Assembly: GCF_042683405.1 (NCBI RefSeq)
Contig: NZ_JBHUJS010000003.1
Span: 558,001-622,000 of the forward strand
Reading direction: 5' to 3'
Source: Telluria sp042683405
GTDB taxonomy: Bacteria; Pseudomonadota; Gammaproteobacteria; Burkholderiales; Burkholderiaceae_D
Length of the DNA stretch: 64,000 bases
In this document: positions 33,369-42,485 of the stretch, in pieces
How positions within the stretch are numbered: position 1 is the stretch's first letter
How the letters are laid out: each line of letters begins with the position of its first letter
The notes under the pieces: generated by a model
The model's database searches: none
What the model saw: only the letters and a program-made list of their open reading frames with translations
Told to the model about the DNA's origin: nothing
Position numbers and translations under genes: made by a program

Positions 33369-33392
33369 TTAGTCCCAGTTCAGGGCGCCGCC
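33369..33392 (-). repeat. nrdB terminal codons, proximal copy of the direct repeat
   Basis: These are the last eight codons of nrdB, including the TAA stop. They form a direct repeat with 30140-30163 (21 of 24 identical, 3.2 kb apart). The longest exact block is AGTCCCAGTTCA on the plus strand. Confidence 0.8.
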
Positions 33393-34481
33393 GGTCTGGT
33401 ACTCGGTCACGCGGGTCTCGAAGAAGTTGCGTTCTTTTTTCAGGTCGATCATCTCCGACATCCACGGGAACGGGTTTTCCTCGTTCGGGAACAGCGGCTC
33501 CAGGCCGATCTGCACCGCGCGGCGGTTGGCGATGAAGCGCAGGTAGCCCTTGAACATGGTGGCGTTCAGGCCCAGCACGCCGCGCGGCATGGTGTCTTCC
33601 GCGTAGCGGTACTCCAGGTCGACCGCTTTCAGGAACAGCGTCTTGATCTCTTCCTTGAAGGCCGGGGTCCACAGCAGCGGGTTTTCCATCTTGATCGTGT
33701 TGATCAGGTCGATGCCGAAGTTGCAGTGCATGGACTCGTCGCGCAGGATGTACTGGTACTGCTCGGCGGCGCCCATCATCTTGTTCTGGCGGCCCAGCGC
33801 CAGGATCTGGGTGAAGCCGACGTAGAAGAACAGGCCTTCCATCAGGCAGGCGAACACGATCAGGGACTTGAGCAGCTTCTGGTCCTGCTCCACGGTGCCG
33901 GTCTTGAACTCAGGATCGGTCAGCGTGTCGATGAACGGGATCAGGAACTGGTCCTTGTCGCGGATCGAATCGATCTCGTTGTAGGCGTTGAAGATCTCCT
34001 TCTCGTCCAGGCCCAGCGACTCCACGATGTACTGGTAGGCGTGGGTGTGGATCGCCTCTTCGAACGCCTGGCGCAGCAGGTACTGGCGGCACTCGGGGGC
34101 GGTGATGTGGCGGTAGGTGCCCAGCACGATGTTGTTCGCGGCCAGCGAGTCGGCGGTGACGAAGAAGCCCAGGTTGCGCTTGACCAGGCGGCGCTCGTCT
34201 TCGGACAGGCCGTTCGGGTTCTTCCACAGCTCGATGTCGCGCTGCATGTTCACTTCCTGCGGCATCCAGTGGTTGGCGCAGCCGGCCAGGTACTTGTCCC
34301 ATGCCCATTTGTACTTGAATGGGACCAGCTGGTTCACGTCGGTCTTGCCATTGATGATGCGCTTGTCGTCGGCGTTAACGCGCTTTGCCACCTGCTCTGC
34401 GGTGGCGCCGGTGTCGGCTGGGGCTTGTGGACGCGCGGCTGGCGCGGCGCTGGAAGCGGCTTCGTCATCCCAAGATAGCAT
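33369..34481 (-). CDS. nrdB: Class Ia ribonucleotide reductase beta subunit
   Basis: This 370-residue diiron-tyrosyl radical protein works with NrdA to make deoxynucleotides. Iron ligands lie in FEEAIHTHAYQYIVESLG and in LRDESMHCNFGIDLI. The YAEDTMPRGVLGLNATMF stretch and the ending FFETRVTEYQTGGALNWD are typical; the extreme C-terminus docks into NrdA. It lies 132 bases downstream of nrdA, with a cluster of GGGACAGTCCC palindromes between. The 3' end is duplicated 3.2 kb away beyond the defence-like genes. Confidence 0.96.
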   Translation of the reverse strand: MLSWDDEAASSAAPAARPQAPADTGATAEQVAKRVNADDKRIINGKTDVNQLVPFKYKWAWDKYLAGCANHWMPQEVNMQRDIELWKNPNGLSEDERRLVKRNLGFFVTADSLAANNIVLGTYRHITAPECRQYLLRQAFEEAIHTHAYQYIVESLGLDEKEIFNAYNEIDSIRDKDQFLIPFIDTLTDPEFKTGTVEQDQKLLKSLIVFACLMEGLFFYVGFTQILALGRQNKMMGAAEQYQYILRDESMHCNFGIDLINTIKMENPLLWTPAFKEEIKTLFLKAVDLEYRYAEDTMPRGVLGLNATMFKGYLRFIANRRAVQIGLEPLFPNEENPFPWMSEMIDLKKERNFFETRVTEYQTGGALNWD

Positions 34482-34532
34482 TGTGTTCGTCCTCGTTTAT
34501 TTTGTAGGTGGTTCTGTTCTGGCTGAAAAGCT

Positions 34533-34601
34533 GGGGACGGTCCCCGTTGGGGACAGTCCCCTGGGCTTAAGGCGGGGGACAGTCCCATAGGGACAGTCCC
34601 C
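34533..34601. repeat. Cluster of four GGGACTGTCCC-type palindromes between nrdA and nrdB
   Basis: Four units occur in 69 bases: GGGGACGGTCCCC (34533-34545), GGGGACAGTCCCC (34549-34561), GGGGGACAGTCCC (34574-34586) and GGGACAGTCCCC (34590-34601). This is the densest copy of the family in the window. Being inside the nrdAB transcript it could act as an RNA hairpin set that tunes nrdB relative to nrdA. Confidence 0.75.
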
Positions 34602-34613
34602 TCTTCGCTTAGG

Positions 34614-37538
34614 TTACTGGCAGGCTTCGCATTCCTCGAAACCGTCGTCGCCTGGACGCAGGTAGCAGGCGGCGCCTTCTTCGACTGCTGCCGGCGCTGC
34701 AGCTGCGGTGACCGCTGCTGCAGCCGCCGTCGCCGAGGCGGACATGCCGCCGTCCACTGCCACTGCGTTCAGCGCGCCGGTGCGGGAGGTCGACTTCTCC
34801 ATGTGCGTCGCGGCGATCGTGCGCAGGTAGTAGGTGGTCTTCAGGCCACGCAGCCATGCCAGCTTGTAGGTCTCGTCCAGCTTCTTGCCCGATGCGCCGG
34901 CCATGTAGATGTTCAGCGACTGGGCCTGGTCGATCCACTTCTGGCGGCGCGATGCGGCTTCCACCAGCCAGGTCGGCGAGACTTCGAACGCGGTAGCGTA
35001 GATGTCGCGCAGGTCCTGCGGTACGCGGTCGATCTTGGAGAGCGAGCCGTCGAAGTACTTCAGGTCGGCGATCATCACTTCGTCCCACAGGCCGCGCGCC
35101 TTCAGGTCGCGCACCAGGTAGGCGTTGATCTCGGTGAACTCGCCCGACAGGTTGGACTTCACGTACAGGTTCTGGAAGGTCGGCTCGATGCAAGCGGACA
35201 CGCCGATGATGTTCGAGATGGTCGCGGTCGGAGCGATCGCCACGCAGTTCGAATTGCGCATGCCGTGCTGCTTGATACGCTCGCGGACCACGGTCCAGTC
35301 CATCTTGGACGAGGTGTCCTGCTGCAGGTAGTCGGCGCCGCGCTCTTCGGCCAGCAGCTTGATCGAGTCCTGCGGCAGGATGCCGCGGTCCCACAGCGAA
35401 CCGGCGTACGACTCGTAGCGGCCGCGCTCTTCGGCCAGCTCTGACGATGCCAGGTAGGCGTAGTAGCAGACGGCTTCCATCGAGGTGTCGGCGAACTCCA
35501 CGCATTCCTGCGAGGCGAACGGCACGCGCATCATGTGCAGGCAGTCCTGGAAGCCCATCACGCCCATGCCGACCGGACGGTGGCGCATGTTCGAGTTGCG
35601 GGCCTTGTCGACAGCGTAGTAGTTGATGTCGATGACGTTGTCCAGCATGCGCATTGCGGTGCGCACGGTCTTCTGCAGCTTGACGTGGTCCAGCTTGCCC
35701 TCTTTCATGTGGGCCGGCAGGTTCACGGAGCCCAGGTTGCAGACCGCGATTTCCGATTCATTGGTGTTCAGGGTGATCTCGGTGCACAGGTTCGAGCTGT
35801 GGACCACGCCCACGTGCTGCTGCGGCGAACGGATGTTGCATGGGTCCTTGAAGGTGATCCATGGGTGGCCGGTCTCGAACAGCATCGACAGCATCTTGCG
35901 CCACAGGTCCAGCGCCTCGACCTTCTTGAAGACGCGCATTTCGCCGCGCGCCGCCTTGGCTTCGTAGCCGGTGTAGGCTTCTTCGAAGGCCTTGCCGACC
36001 TTGTCGTGCAGGTCTGGCGCTTCCGACGGCGAGAACAGGGTCCACTGGCCCTTTTCCATCACGCGCTTCATGAACAGGTCCGGAATCCAGTTCGCGGTGT
36101 TCATGTCGTGGGTGCGGCGGCGGTCGTCGCCGGTGTTCTTGCGCAGGTCGAGGAATTCTTCCACGTCCATGTGCCAGGTTTCCAGGTAGGCGCAGACCGC
36201 GCCCTTGCGCTTGCCGCCCTGGTTGACCGCGACGGCGGTGTCGTTCACCACTTTCAGGAACGGGACCACGCCCTGCGATTTGCCGTTGGTGCCCTTGATG
36301 TGGGCGCCCAGCGCGCGCACCGGGGTCCAGTCGTTACCCAGGCCGCCGGCGAACTTGGCCAGCAGTGCGTTTTCCTTGATCGCGTCGTAGATGCCTTCCA
36401 GGTCGTCCGAGACGGTGGTCAGGTAGCACGAGGACAGCTGCGAACGCAGGGTGCCCGAGTTGAACAGGGTCGGGGTCGACGACATGAAGTCGAAGGTCGA
36501 CAGCAGGTTGTAGAACTCGATGGCGCGCGCTTCACGGTCGGTTTCGTTCAGCGCCAGGCCCATCGCGACGCGCATGTAGAACGCCTGCGGCATCTCGATG
36601 CGCACGTCGCGCACGTGCAGGAAGTAGCGGTCGTACAGGGTCTGCAGGCCGATGTAGCCGAACTGCAGGTCGCGGTCCGCGACCAGCGCCTTGGCCAGCT
36701 TGTCCAGGTCGAAGGTTGCCAGCTGCGGGTCGAGCAGTTCGTTGGCGATACCCTTGGCGATGTACTGCGGGAAGTAGGTCACGTAGTGCGCAGCGGCCTT
36801 CGCCTGCGGCACTTCCTGGCCGAACACTTCCTTGCGGATGGTGTGCAGCAGGATGCGTGCGGTCACCTGGCTGTACGCAGGATCCTTTTCCATCAGCGCG
36901 CGGGCGGCCAGGATGGCGGACTTGTGCAGTTCTTCGACCGGCACGCCGTCGTACAGGTTCTTGACGGTTTCGGCCTGGATGGCTTCGGCGTCGACGTGCT
37001 TTTCGAGGCCGACGCAGGCGGCGCCGATCAGGGAGCGGACTTCTTCGATGTCCAGCAGGCGGCGGGTGCCGCCGTCGACCACGTGGATCTGCGGTGCAGC
37101 CACGACTGGCGCGCCTTGCGCTTCACGCGCGGCCTTGCGCTCTTCCATCTGCTTGGCGCGGTACAGCACGTAGGCGCGCGCGACGTCATGCTCGCCCGAA
37201 CGCATCAGGGACAGTTCCACCTGGTCCTGCACGTCTTCGATGTGGAAGGTGCCGCCGGACGGCTGGCGGCGCACCAGCGCAGCCACCACGTTGTTGGTCA
37301 GCTGTTCCACCAGGTCGCGAATGCTCGCGGACTGGGCGGCCTGGCCGCCGTTGACGGCGATGAAGGCCTTGGTCATCGCGACCGAAATCTTGGACGGCTC
37401 GAACGCGACCACGGCGCCGTTACGGCGGATGATGCGGTAGTCGCCGCGCGAAGCCGCCTCGGTGGCCGACACGTCAGCGCGTGGTGCGGCCGTGGTAGCG
37501 GAAGCGTGGGAAGTGGAAATGTCTTGAGAAGTTTGCAT
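34614..37538 (-). CDS. nrdA: Class Ia ribonucleotide reductase alpha subunit
   Basis: This 974-residue catalytic subunit carries one N-terminal ATP-cone (about 35-130, starting YRIIRRNGAVVAFEPSKISVAMTKAF in pieces). Active-site cysteines lie in QLSSCYLTTV and EIAVCNLGSVNLPAHM, and the C-terminal redox pair is in FEECEACQ. Length is normal for a betaproteobacterial NrdA. The linker before the C-terminus is alanine-rich. Two NrdR-like boxes lie 112-155 bases upstream. Confidence 0.97.
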   Translation of the reverse strand: MQTSQDISTSHASATTAAPRADVSATEAASRGDYRIIRRNGAVVAFEPSKISVAMTKAFIAVNGGQAAQSASIRDLVEQLTNNVVAALVRRQPSGGTFHIEDVQDQVELSLMRSGEHDVARAYVLYRAKQMEERKAAREAQGAPVVAAPQIHVVDGGTRRLLDIEEVRSLIGAACVGLEKHVDAEAIQAETVKNLYDGVPVEELHKSAILAARALMEKDPAYSQVTARILLHTIRKEVFGQEVPQAKAAAHYVTYFPQYIAKGIANELLDPQLATFDLDKLAKALVADRDLQFGYIGLQTLYDRYFLHVRDVRIEMPQAFYMRVAMGLALNETDREARAIEFYNLLSTFDFMSSTPTLFNSGTLRSQLSSCYLTTVSDDLEGIYDAIKENALLAKFAGGLGNDWTPVRALGAHIKGTNGKSQGVVPFLKVVNDTAVAVNQGGKRKGAVCAYLETWHMDVEEFLDLRKNTGDDRRRTHDMNTANWIPDLFMKRVMEKGQWTLFSPSEAPDLHDKVGKAFEEAYTGYEAKAARGEMRVFKKVEALDLWRKMLSMLFETGHPWITFKDPCNIRSPQQHVGVVHSSNLCTEITLNTNESEIAVCNLGSVNLPAHMKEGKLDHVKLQKTVRTAMRMLDNVIDINYYAVDKARNSNMRHRPVGMGVMGFQDCLHMMRVPFASQECVEFADTSMEAVCYYAYLASSELAEERGRYESYAGSLWDRGILPQDSIKLLAEERGADYLQQDTSSKMDWTVVRERIKQHGMRNSNCVAIAPTATISNIIGVSACIEPTFQNLYVKSNLSGEFTEINAYLVRDLKARGLWDEVMIADLKYFDGSLSKIDRVPQDLRDIYATAFEVSPTWLVEAASRRQKWIDQAQSLNIYMAGASGKKLDETYKLAWLRGLKTTYYLRTIAATHMEKSTSRTGALNAVAVDGGMSASATAAAAAVTAAAAPAAVEEGAACYLRPGDDGFEECEACQ

Positions 37539-37649
37539 TGGGCCCCCAACAGTGCGACGGTCGTGCCGCCGCTTCGTTATTCATTAATAAGGCAGAAAAA
37601 ACCCCGCCAACCGATGCCGCCAGCTGGCTTTCGCTTCAATTGTGTGGAA

Positions 37650-37693
37650 TCTACTACTTGGGGAGAGTTCCCCGTTTTGCTACTACATCTAGT
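37650..37693 (-). promoter_or_regulatory. Possible pair of NrdR boxes upstream of nrdA
   Basis: ACTACATCTAGT (37682-37693) is a near-palindrome similar to the NrdR box. A second, weaker match, TCTACTACTTGG, lies at 37650-37661. Their offset of 32 bases equals the usual three-turn spacing of NrdR box pairs. NrdR is the nucleotide-sensing repressor of ribonucleotide reductase operons. Confidence 0.45.
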
Positions 37694-37868
37694 GATGAGT
37701 CTTAAGATGGGACTAATTGTAGTGCCTGAAATTGCCCTGTGCAACAACTCCAAACCTAAATTTTTGTCTATTTTTTTCCCGTGCACACTTGACTTTGGAA
37801 AGGCCGCGAACGGAAAGCCTTGCGCGGTTAGCGAGCACTAACTTACGTATGCATGAGGCTCCGGGAAC

Positions 37869-37951
37869 GGGACTGTCCGCGGCGGCGCCAAGGCGGCAAT
37901 ACCGTCCCCGGCTTTTTGGCGGAATCGCCATATAAATAGTCATTTCCGCCA
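37869..37951. repeat. GGGACTGTCC palindrome followed by a TGGCGGAATCGCC element
   Basis: GGGACTGTCC (37869-37878) is followed by a 35-base unit, TGGCGGAATCGCC (37917-37929) to TTTCCGCCA (37943-37951). The unit can fold on itself. The same pairing of the two motifs recurs at 60789-60914. Confidence 0.6.
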
Positions 37952-37973
37952 AACGCTGGCAGACGGGGCACCG

Positions 37974-39443
37974 CTATTCGGGCGCCTGGATGTCCAGCTT
38001 CTGCATCTGATAACGCAACTGCCGGAAGCTGATCCCCAGCAGTTGCGCCGCCTGGGTGCGGTTGAACTGCGTCTGCGCCAGTGCCCGCAGGATGATCTCC
38101 CGCTCCACCTGTTCCAAATAAGCGGGCAGGTCGCTCGGCAGCGTATCCGGCACATGGGGCAACGAGGGCCGCGCCGCAGCCGGCGCTACCGCCGGTGCGC
38201 CACGCTCGGCGACCTCCGGTTGCGCGGAAACCGGGTGCGGCGGCGGTGGCGCTGGCGGCACGAGCGCCGCTGCCGGCACCCGCTGCTCGGCCGGCCGCGC
38301 CGCCTTGAGCGACAAGTCCCCCACTTCGATCACGCCGTCCGCGGCAAATGCCAGTGCGCGTTCCAGCACGTTCTCCAGCTCGCGCACATTGCCCGGGAAG
38401 CTGTACGCCCGCAGCGCATCCATCACGCCCGGTCCCAGCCGCGCCGGAGCCTGCCGGGCCGGCGCCAGCCGCGCCAGCACCGCATCGGCCAGCATCGGCA
38501 GGTCGTCCAGGCGCTCGCGCAGCGGCGGCAGCGCCAGTTCGATGACGTTCAAGCGGTAGAACAAGTCCTGCCTGAACTTGCCGTTTTCAACACACTTCGC
38601 CAGGTCCTGGTGCGTGGCGCTGATGATGCGCACGTCCACCGGCTCCTCCACGGTCGCGCCGATCTTGCGCACGCGGCGCTCCTGGATCGCGCGCAGGAGC
38701 TTGACCTGCATCGCCAGCGGCAGGTCCGCCACTTCGTCGAGCATGAGCGTGCCGCCATTGGCGGCCTGGAAGAAGCCGTCGCGCTCGTCCGCCGCGCCCG
38801 TGAACGCGCCCTTGCGGTAGCCGAAGAACTCCGCTTCCATCAGCGCCTCCGGGATCGCGCCGCAGTTCACCGCGATGAAGGGCTTGCCGGCGCGCGTCGA
38901 CTGCGCGTGGATTTCGCGCGCGGCCAGTTCCTTGCCGCTGCCCGATTCGCCGGTGATGGAAATCGGCGCCATCGAGCGCGCCAGCTTGCCGATCTGCGCG
39001 CGCAGCGCCTGCATTTTCTCGGAGCCGCCGATCAGGCGCGACGGCGGCGTGGCCGCGGCCGCGTCCGGACCCGGCGCGGACAGGCGCAGCGCGGACTGCA
39101 CCATCACGCGCAGTTCGTCCAGCACCACGGGTTTGGAGACGTAGTCGAAGGCGCCCGCCTTGAGCGCGATGACGGCGTTGTCCGCCGAACCGTACGCGGT
39201 GACCACCGCGATCGGCGTCGACTTGTAGCTCGCGGCTACCTCGCGCACCAGTTCCAGTCCCAGCCCGTCGGGCAGGCGCATGTCGGTCAGCACCAGCGCG
39301 TAGCTGTTCTCCTTGAGGAAGGCGCGCGCTTCGCGCAGCGTCTCGGCGCTGTCGACGTCGAGCCCCATCCGCACGAGCGTGATCTCGAGCAGCTCGCGCA
39401 GGTCTGCTTCGTCGTCGACTACCAGGATGCGGGGTGAACTCAT
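37974..39443 (-). CDS. pilR: Sigma-54-dependent response regulator PilR
   Basis: This 489-residue NtrC-type activator has a receiver domain (1-120, phosphoacceptor Asp54 in LVLTDMRLPDG). The AAA+ domain has GESGSGKE and the sigma-54 contact motif GAFTGA. A Pro/Ala-rich linker leads to a Fis-type helix-turn-helix ending FNRTQAAQLLGISFRQLRYQ. In other bacteria PilR switches on pilA, the major pilin gene. It overlaps pilS by no more than a few bases downstream of it. Confidence 0.95.
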   Translation of the reverse strand: MSSPRILVVDDEADLRELLEITLVRMGLDVDSAETLREARAFLKENSYALVLTDMRLPDGLGLELVREVAASYKSTPIAVVTAYGSADNAVIALKAGAFDYVSKPVVLDELRVMVQSALRLSAPGPDAAAATPPSRLIGGSEKMQALRAQIGKLARSMAPISITGESGSGKELAAREIHAQSTRAGKPFIAVNCGAIPEALMEAEFFGYRKGAFTGAADERDGFFQAANGGTLMLDEVADLPLAMQVKLLRAIQERRVRKIGATVEEPVDVRIISATHQDLAKCVENGKFRQDLFYRLNVIELALPPLRERLDDLPMLADAVLARLAPARQAPARLGPGVMDALRAYSFPGNVRELENVLERALAFAADGVIEVGDLSLKAARPAEQRVPAAALVPPAPPPPHPVSAQPEVAERGAPAVAPAAARPSLPHVPDTLPSDLPAYLEQVEREIILRALAQTQFNRTQAAQLLGISFRQLRYQMQKLDIQAPE

Positions 39444-39471
39444 TGAGTGCTGCCTTTCAAATCTGCTTGCG

Positions 39472-41136
39472 CTAGATGCCGTTGCGCTGGCCGAAGGTGA
39501 TCACGAACCTGCCGCTTGCCTTGCGCTGGTTGCCGTGCATGCCGTCGAAGCGGTATTCGTAGTCGAGGTTGGCGTGGTTGTTCATGCACAGTTCGCGCGC
39601 CAGGTACAGGCCCAGGCCGGTGCCTTTGCTGGAGGTGGTGTAGAACGGCTCGAACAGGTGGGCACGCACATCGGGCGTGATGCCGGGGCCGTCGTCCTGC
39701 ACGTGCAGCTCGGTCCGGCCATCGCTCACGGCGTACAGCCGGATGCTGCCCGGCGCCCCGCTCGCGTAGCGCACCGCGTTGTTGAGCAGGTTGGCAATCA
39801 CCTCGCGCAGGTGCAGCGGATCGAAGCGCACCGCCGGGTTGGACCGCGCCTCGAAAGCGACTATACCATCGGCCAGCTTGTGGGTTTCCTGGAACTCCGC
39901 CACCACCTCGGCGAGGAAGGCCTGCAAATGCACCGGCTCGCCGTGCGGCTGCACCTTGCGCGACAGCTGCAGGATGTCCTCGACCATGCGGTTCACGCGG
40001 CCGACGTTGTCGCCCACGATCTTGAGCAGGCGCTTGTGCGGCTTCTCGACCAGGTCCTCGGCCAGCAGCGACGTGGCATGGCTGATGGCCGAGAGCGGAT
40101 TGCGCACCTCGTGCGCGATCGAGGCGGTTAGCCGCCCCATCGATGCCAGCTTGAGTTCCTGCGCCTGGTTCTCGATAGCGCTCACGTCCTGCAGGAAGAT
40201 CACGCAGCGGTCGGACGCCGGGTCGGGCGTGTGCGCGCGTGCGAAACGCAGTTGCAGATGGGCGGAGGTGCCGCGCCGTCCGCTCCACACCGGCGCGCCG
40301 GCGCCGCCCGCGTCGGCCACCGGCTTGATATGGACGAACGCGACGCGCTGCCCGTCCGGATCGTCGATCCATGCCTGGAACGCTGCCAGGATCGGTTCGA
40401 GCGCGGGCGCGGCGGCCAGCAGGAAGCCTCCGCCCACCGGCCCCAGGCCCAGCATGCGGCGGGCCGCCGGGTTGGCGGCGAACACATGGCCGTCGCGCCC
40501 CGTCACCAGCACGCCGTCGCCCATGTCGGCCATGACGATCTCGTTGACGGCCTGCTGGATCGCCAGGTCCACGCCGCGGCGCACGGCCAGCTCTTCCTGC
40601 CAGATCAGCTTGGCCGCGAGCCGGTTGACCACGAACACCGCGGCGAAATAGGCGGCGCCATACAGGCCGGTCTGCAGGTATGGGATGTCGCCGTCGGCAA
40701 TGAACACCTTGTAGGTGGTCTCGGCCAGCATGAACAGCGCCACCACCGACGCGCAGAACAATGCCAGCAGGAGCGGCGCCAGGATCGCGGCGCCTGCGAG
40801 CGGGAACAGGTAGAGGATGGCCAGCCCGCTGCGCAGGCCGCCCGCGACCACGTACAGTGTCGAGATGATCGCAATGTCGACCGCCACCTGCGTCATCAGC
40901 TGCAGCAGGAAGCGGCGGCGCACGAAATAAGTGAGCGCGGCGAACCCCAGCGCGAACGCCAGGTAGGCCATGCAGGCTTCGGTGTAGAGCCAGGCGACCG
41001 GGCGGCCGGTAGCCGGACCAAGCACCGCGTAAGCCAGCAGCACCGCCGCGATGACGGCGCGGGTGATGTTCAGCGTGCCCAGCGACCGCCAGAATGTGGC
41101 GCGCGACTCCTGCGACAGCGCCTGGAAGCGTGCCAT
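39472..41136 (-). CDS. pilS: Sensor histidine kinase PilS
   Basis: This 554-residue inner-membrane kinase has six membrane helices in the first 175 residues and a PAS-like region (about 195-320). The phosphorylated His342 lies in SIAHEVRNPLSAISHA. A GHKL ATPase follows with NLLNNAVRYA, DDGPGI and GTGLGLYLA. It controls PilR. The gene ends 29 bases before pilR on the same strand. Confidence 0.95.
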   Translation of the reverse strand: MARFQALSQESRATFWRSLGTLNITRAVIAAVLLAYAVLGPATGRPVAWLYTEACMAYLAFALGFAALTYFVRRRFLLQLMTQVAVDIAIISTLYVVAGGLRSGLAILYLFPLAGAAILAPLLLALFCASVVALFMLAETTYKVFIADGDIPYLQTGLYGAAYFAAVFVVNRLAAKLIWQEELAVRRGVDLAIQQAVNEIVMADMGDGVLVTGRDGHVFAANPAARRMLGLGPVGGGFLLAAAPALEPILAAFQAWIDDPDGQRVAFVHIKPVADAGGAGAPVWSGRRGTSAHLQLRFARAHTPDPASDRCVIFLQDVSAIENQAQELKLASMGRLTASIAHEVRNPLSAISHATSLLAEDLVEKPHKRLLKIVGDNVGRVNRMVEDILQLSRKVQPHGEPVHLQAFLAEVVAEFQETHKLADGIVAFEARSNPAVRFDPLHLREVIANLLNNAVRYASGAPGSIRLYAVSDGRTELHVQDDGPGITPDVRAHLFEPFYTTSSKGTGLGLYLARELCMNNHANLDYEYRFDGMHGNQRKASGRFVITFGQRNGI

Positions 41137-41388
41137 TTACTTGGCAGGCAGGCGGACGTGCGCCGGGCAGCAGTAGTCGAGACCGTCCGCGCGGACCGAT
41201 TCGGAGGACGGGAAATATACGTGGCAATGGGCGCAGCGCGCCATCGCTTCAGGGCTGGCCGCGCCAGCCTGCGGCTGGTCGTCGCGGCGCGCGGCCGCTC
41301 CATGGCGGCGAATCTCCGAACGCAGTTTGGCGCGAATCGCCATGACTACCAGGACCACCAGCGCGATCCAGAACAAAAGGCGCATCAT
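41137..41388 (-). CDS. PP0621-family small membrane protein with CxxC motif
   Basis: This 83-residue protein has one membrane helix at the N-terminus (about 3-20) and a C-terminal metal-binding type sequence ARCAHCHVYFPSSE...YCCPAHVRL. The CxxC...CC pattern suggests a small zinc ribbon. It lies between the CcsA-like gene and pilS and directly abuts pilS. Its start overlaps the upstream stop (ATGA). Function is unknown, but the position in front of pilS is conserved in related genomes as far as I recall. Confidence 0.75.
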   Translation of the reverse strand: MMRLLFWIALVVLVVMAIRAKLRSEIRRHGAAARRDDQPQAGAASPEAMARCAHCHVYFPSSESVRADGLDYCCPAHVRLPAK

Positions 41389-42188
41389 GCGAGTCCCCTG
41401 TGCAGCACAACTTCAAGTACAAAACGGCTGCCGACATACGCGAACAGCAGGGTGGCGAATCCGGCCAGGGTGAAGCGCAGCGCGGTCTTGCCGCGCCAGC
41501 CGCGCCACTTGCGGCCGGCCAGCAGCGCGCCGAACAGCAGCCAGGACAGCAGCGCGAACACGGTCTTGTGGTCCCACTTCAGCACCAGTCCGAACAGCTG
41601 CTCGGAAAACACCACGCCCGACAGCACGGTCAGCGTCAGCAGCGCAAAGCCGATCCCGATCATGCGGAACAGCAGGCGCTCCATGGTCATCAGCGCGGGC
41701 AGCTGGTCGATGGTGGAAGCGAGCCAGCCCTTGCCGGCGTCGCGGGTGTGCAGGCGCGTCTCCTGCAGCGCCATCAGCACCGCGTGGAATGCCGCGATCG
41801 TGAGCGTGCTGTAGGCCATGATGGCGATGGCGACGTGCCAGCCGAAAGCGCTCGCGCGGCCTCCCAGCGCCAGCAGCGAACCCGGGAAGGCCAGCGGCAG
41901 CGCGGCGGCGACGGCCGCGGCGGGCATGACCAGGCGGCGCAGCCCGTCCAGCGAGAAGTTGCGGTTTTCGATCCAGTACGCGAACACGGACACCCACAGC
42001 GCCGACGACAGCATCATCGCAAAGCCGACCCGCACCGCATCCTGCGCGCCTATATATAAATAGAGGCCGTAGCCATGGGCCAGCCAGGCGAGCGCGCTGG
42101 TGGCGGTCAGCGCGCCACGCATGCGCGCCGGGAGGACTGCGCAGACTCCGTACAGCACTGCGGCCGCGACAAGGAAAATATTTAGCAT
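41385..42188 (-). CDS. CcsA/YpjD-like cytochrome c assembly membrane protein
   Basis: This 267-residue polytopic protein has about eight hydrophobic helices. The C-terminal half has the family pattern GFALLTLTVLSGVVFSEQLF, then KWDHKTVFALLSWLLFGALL with the conserved His. It resembles the HemX/YpjD group related to CcsA, which handles haem for cytochrome c maturation. It is transcribed away from ffh. Confidence 0.82.
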   Translation of the reverse strand: MLNIFLVAAAVLYGVCAVLPARMRGALTATSALAWLAHGYGLYLYIGAQDAVRVGFAMMLSSALWVSVFAYWIENRNFSLDGLRRLVMPAAAVAAALPLAFPGSLLALGGRASAFGWHVAIAIMAYSTLTIAAFHAVLMALQETRLHTRDAGKGWLASTIDQLPALMTMERLLFRMIGIGFALLTLTVLSGVVFSEQLFGLVLKWDHKTVFALLSWLLFGALLAGRKWRGWRGKTALRFTLAGFATLLFAYVGSRFVLEVVLHRGLA

Positions 42189-42252
42189 CGCTCCAGTTTA
42201 CACCAACGGCGGCAACAGTTGCCGGCCACCTCGTCGGCCCGGCGCCAGGGCG

Positions 42253-42340
42253 GGACCCGGCTGGGCCCATACTGAGCTTCATGCGGGGCGCGCTCCGCAT
42301 CTCAACCTCAGTATGGATCCCGGCATACGCTGGGATGACG
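42253..42340. repeat. Palindromic intergenic element, copy B
   Basis: Inner arms CCATACTGAG (42267-42276) and CTCAGTATGG (42307-42316) are identical to those at 29440 and 29481. Outside them lie CCGGCTGGGC and a CGCTGGGATGACG end. The core between the arms differs (it contains ATGCGG...CCGCAT), so arms are conserved and cores are not. Confidence 0.75.
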
Positions 42341-42485
42341 GGTTGGAGATGTGGACGCAGGCGGTTGATGCGGAAGGGTTTTCACCCGACGCGCGCACTG
42401 TTTTTGGGCAAACCCCTTCTGCCCGATGGGGTAAAATGCCGCTTTGCGGATTTCTGCATTCCTCATCCAGATTGCCAGGTAGACC

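Larger units (their letters stand above)
37539..37973. other. Intergenic region between pilR and nrdA
   Basis: This 435-base stretch has no credible gene. The nrdA-proximal half is AT-rich and holds the nrdA promoter region and two NrdR-like boxes. The pilR-proximal half holds a GGGACTGTCC palindrome and a TGGCGGAATCGCC element. Confidence 0.7.

Noticed and set aside
30085..33392. Integrase or transposase within the island
   Set aside because: All four genes and the gaps were read, and none has integrase, recombinase or transposase motifs. Mobility is inferred only from the flanking repeat and base composition.
37713..37952. Minus-strand frame of 79 codons upstream of nrdA
   Set aside because: It overlaps the repeat elements and the nrdA control region, and it has no recognisable motif or ribosome site.
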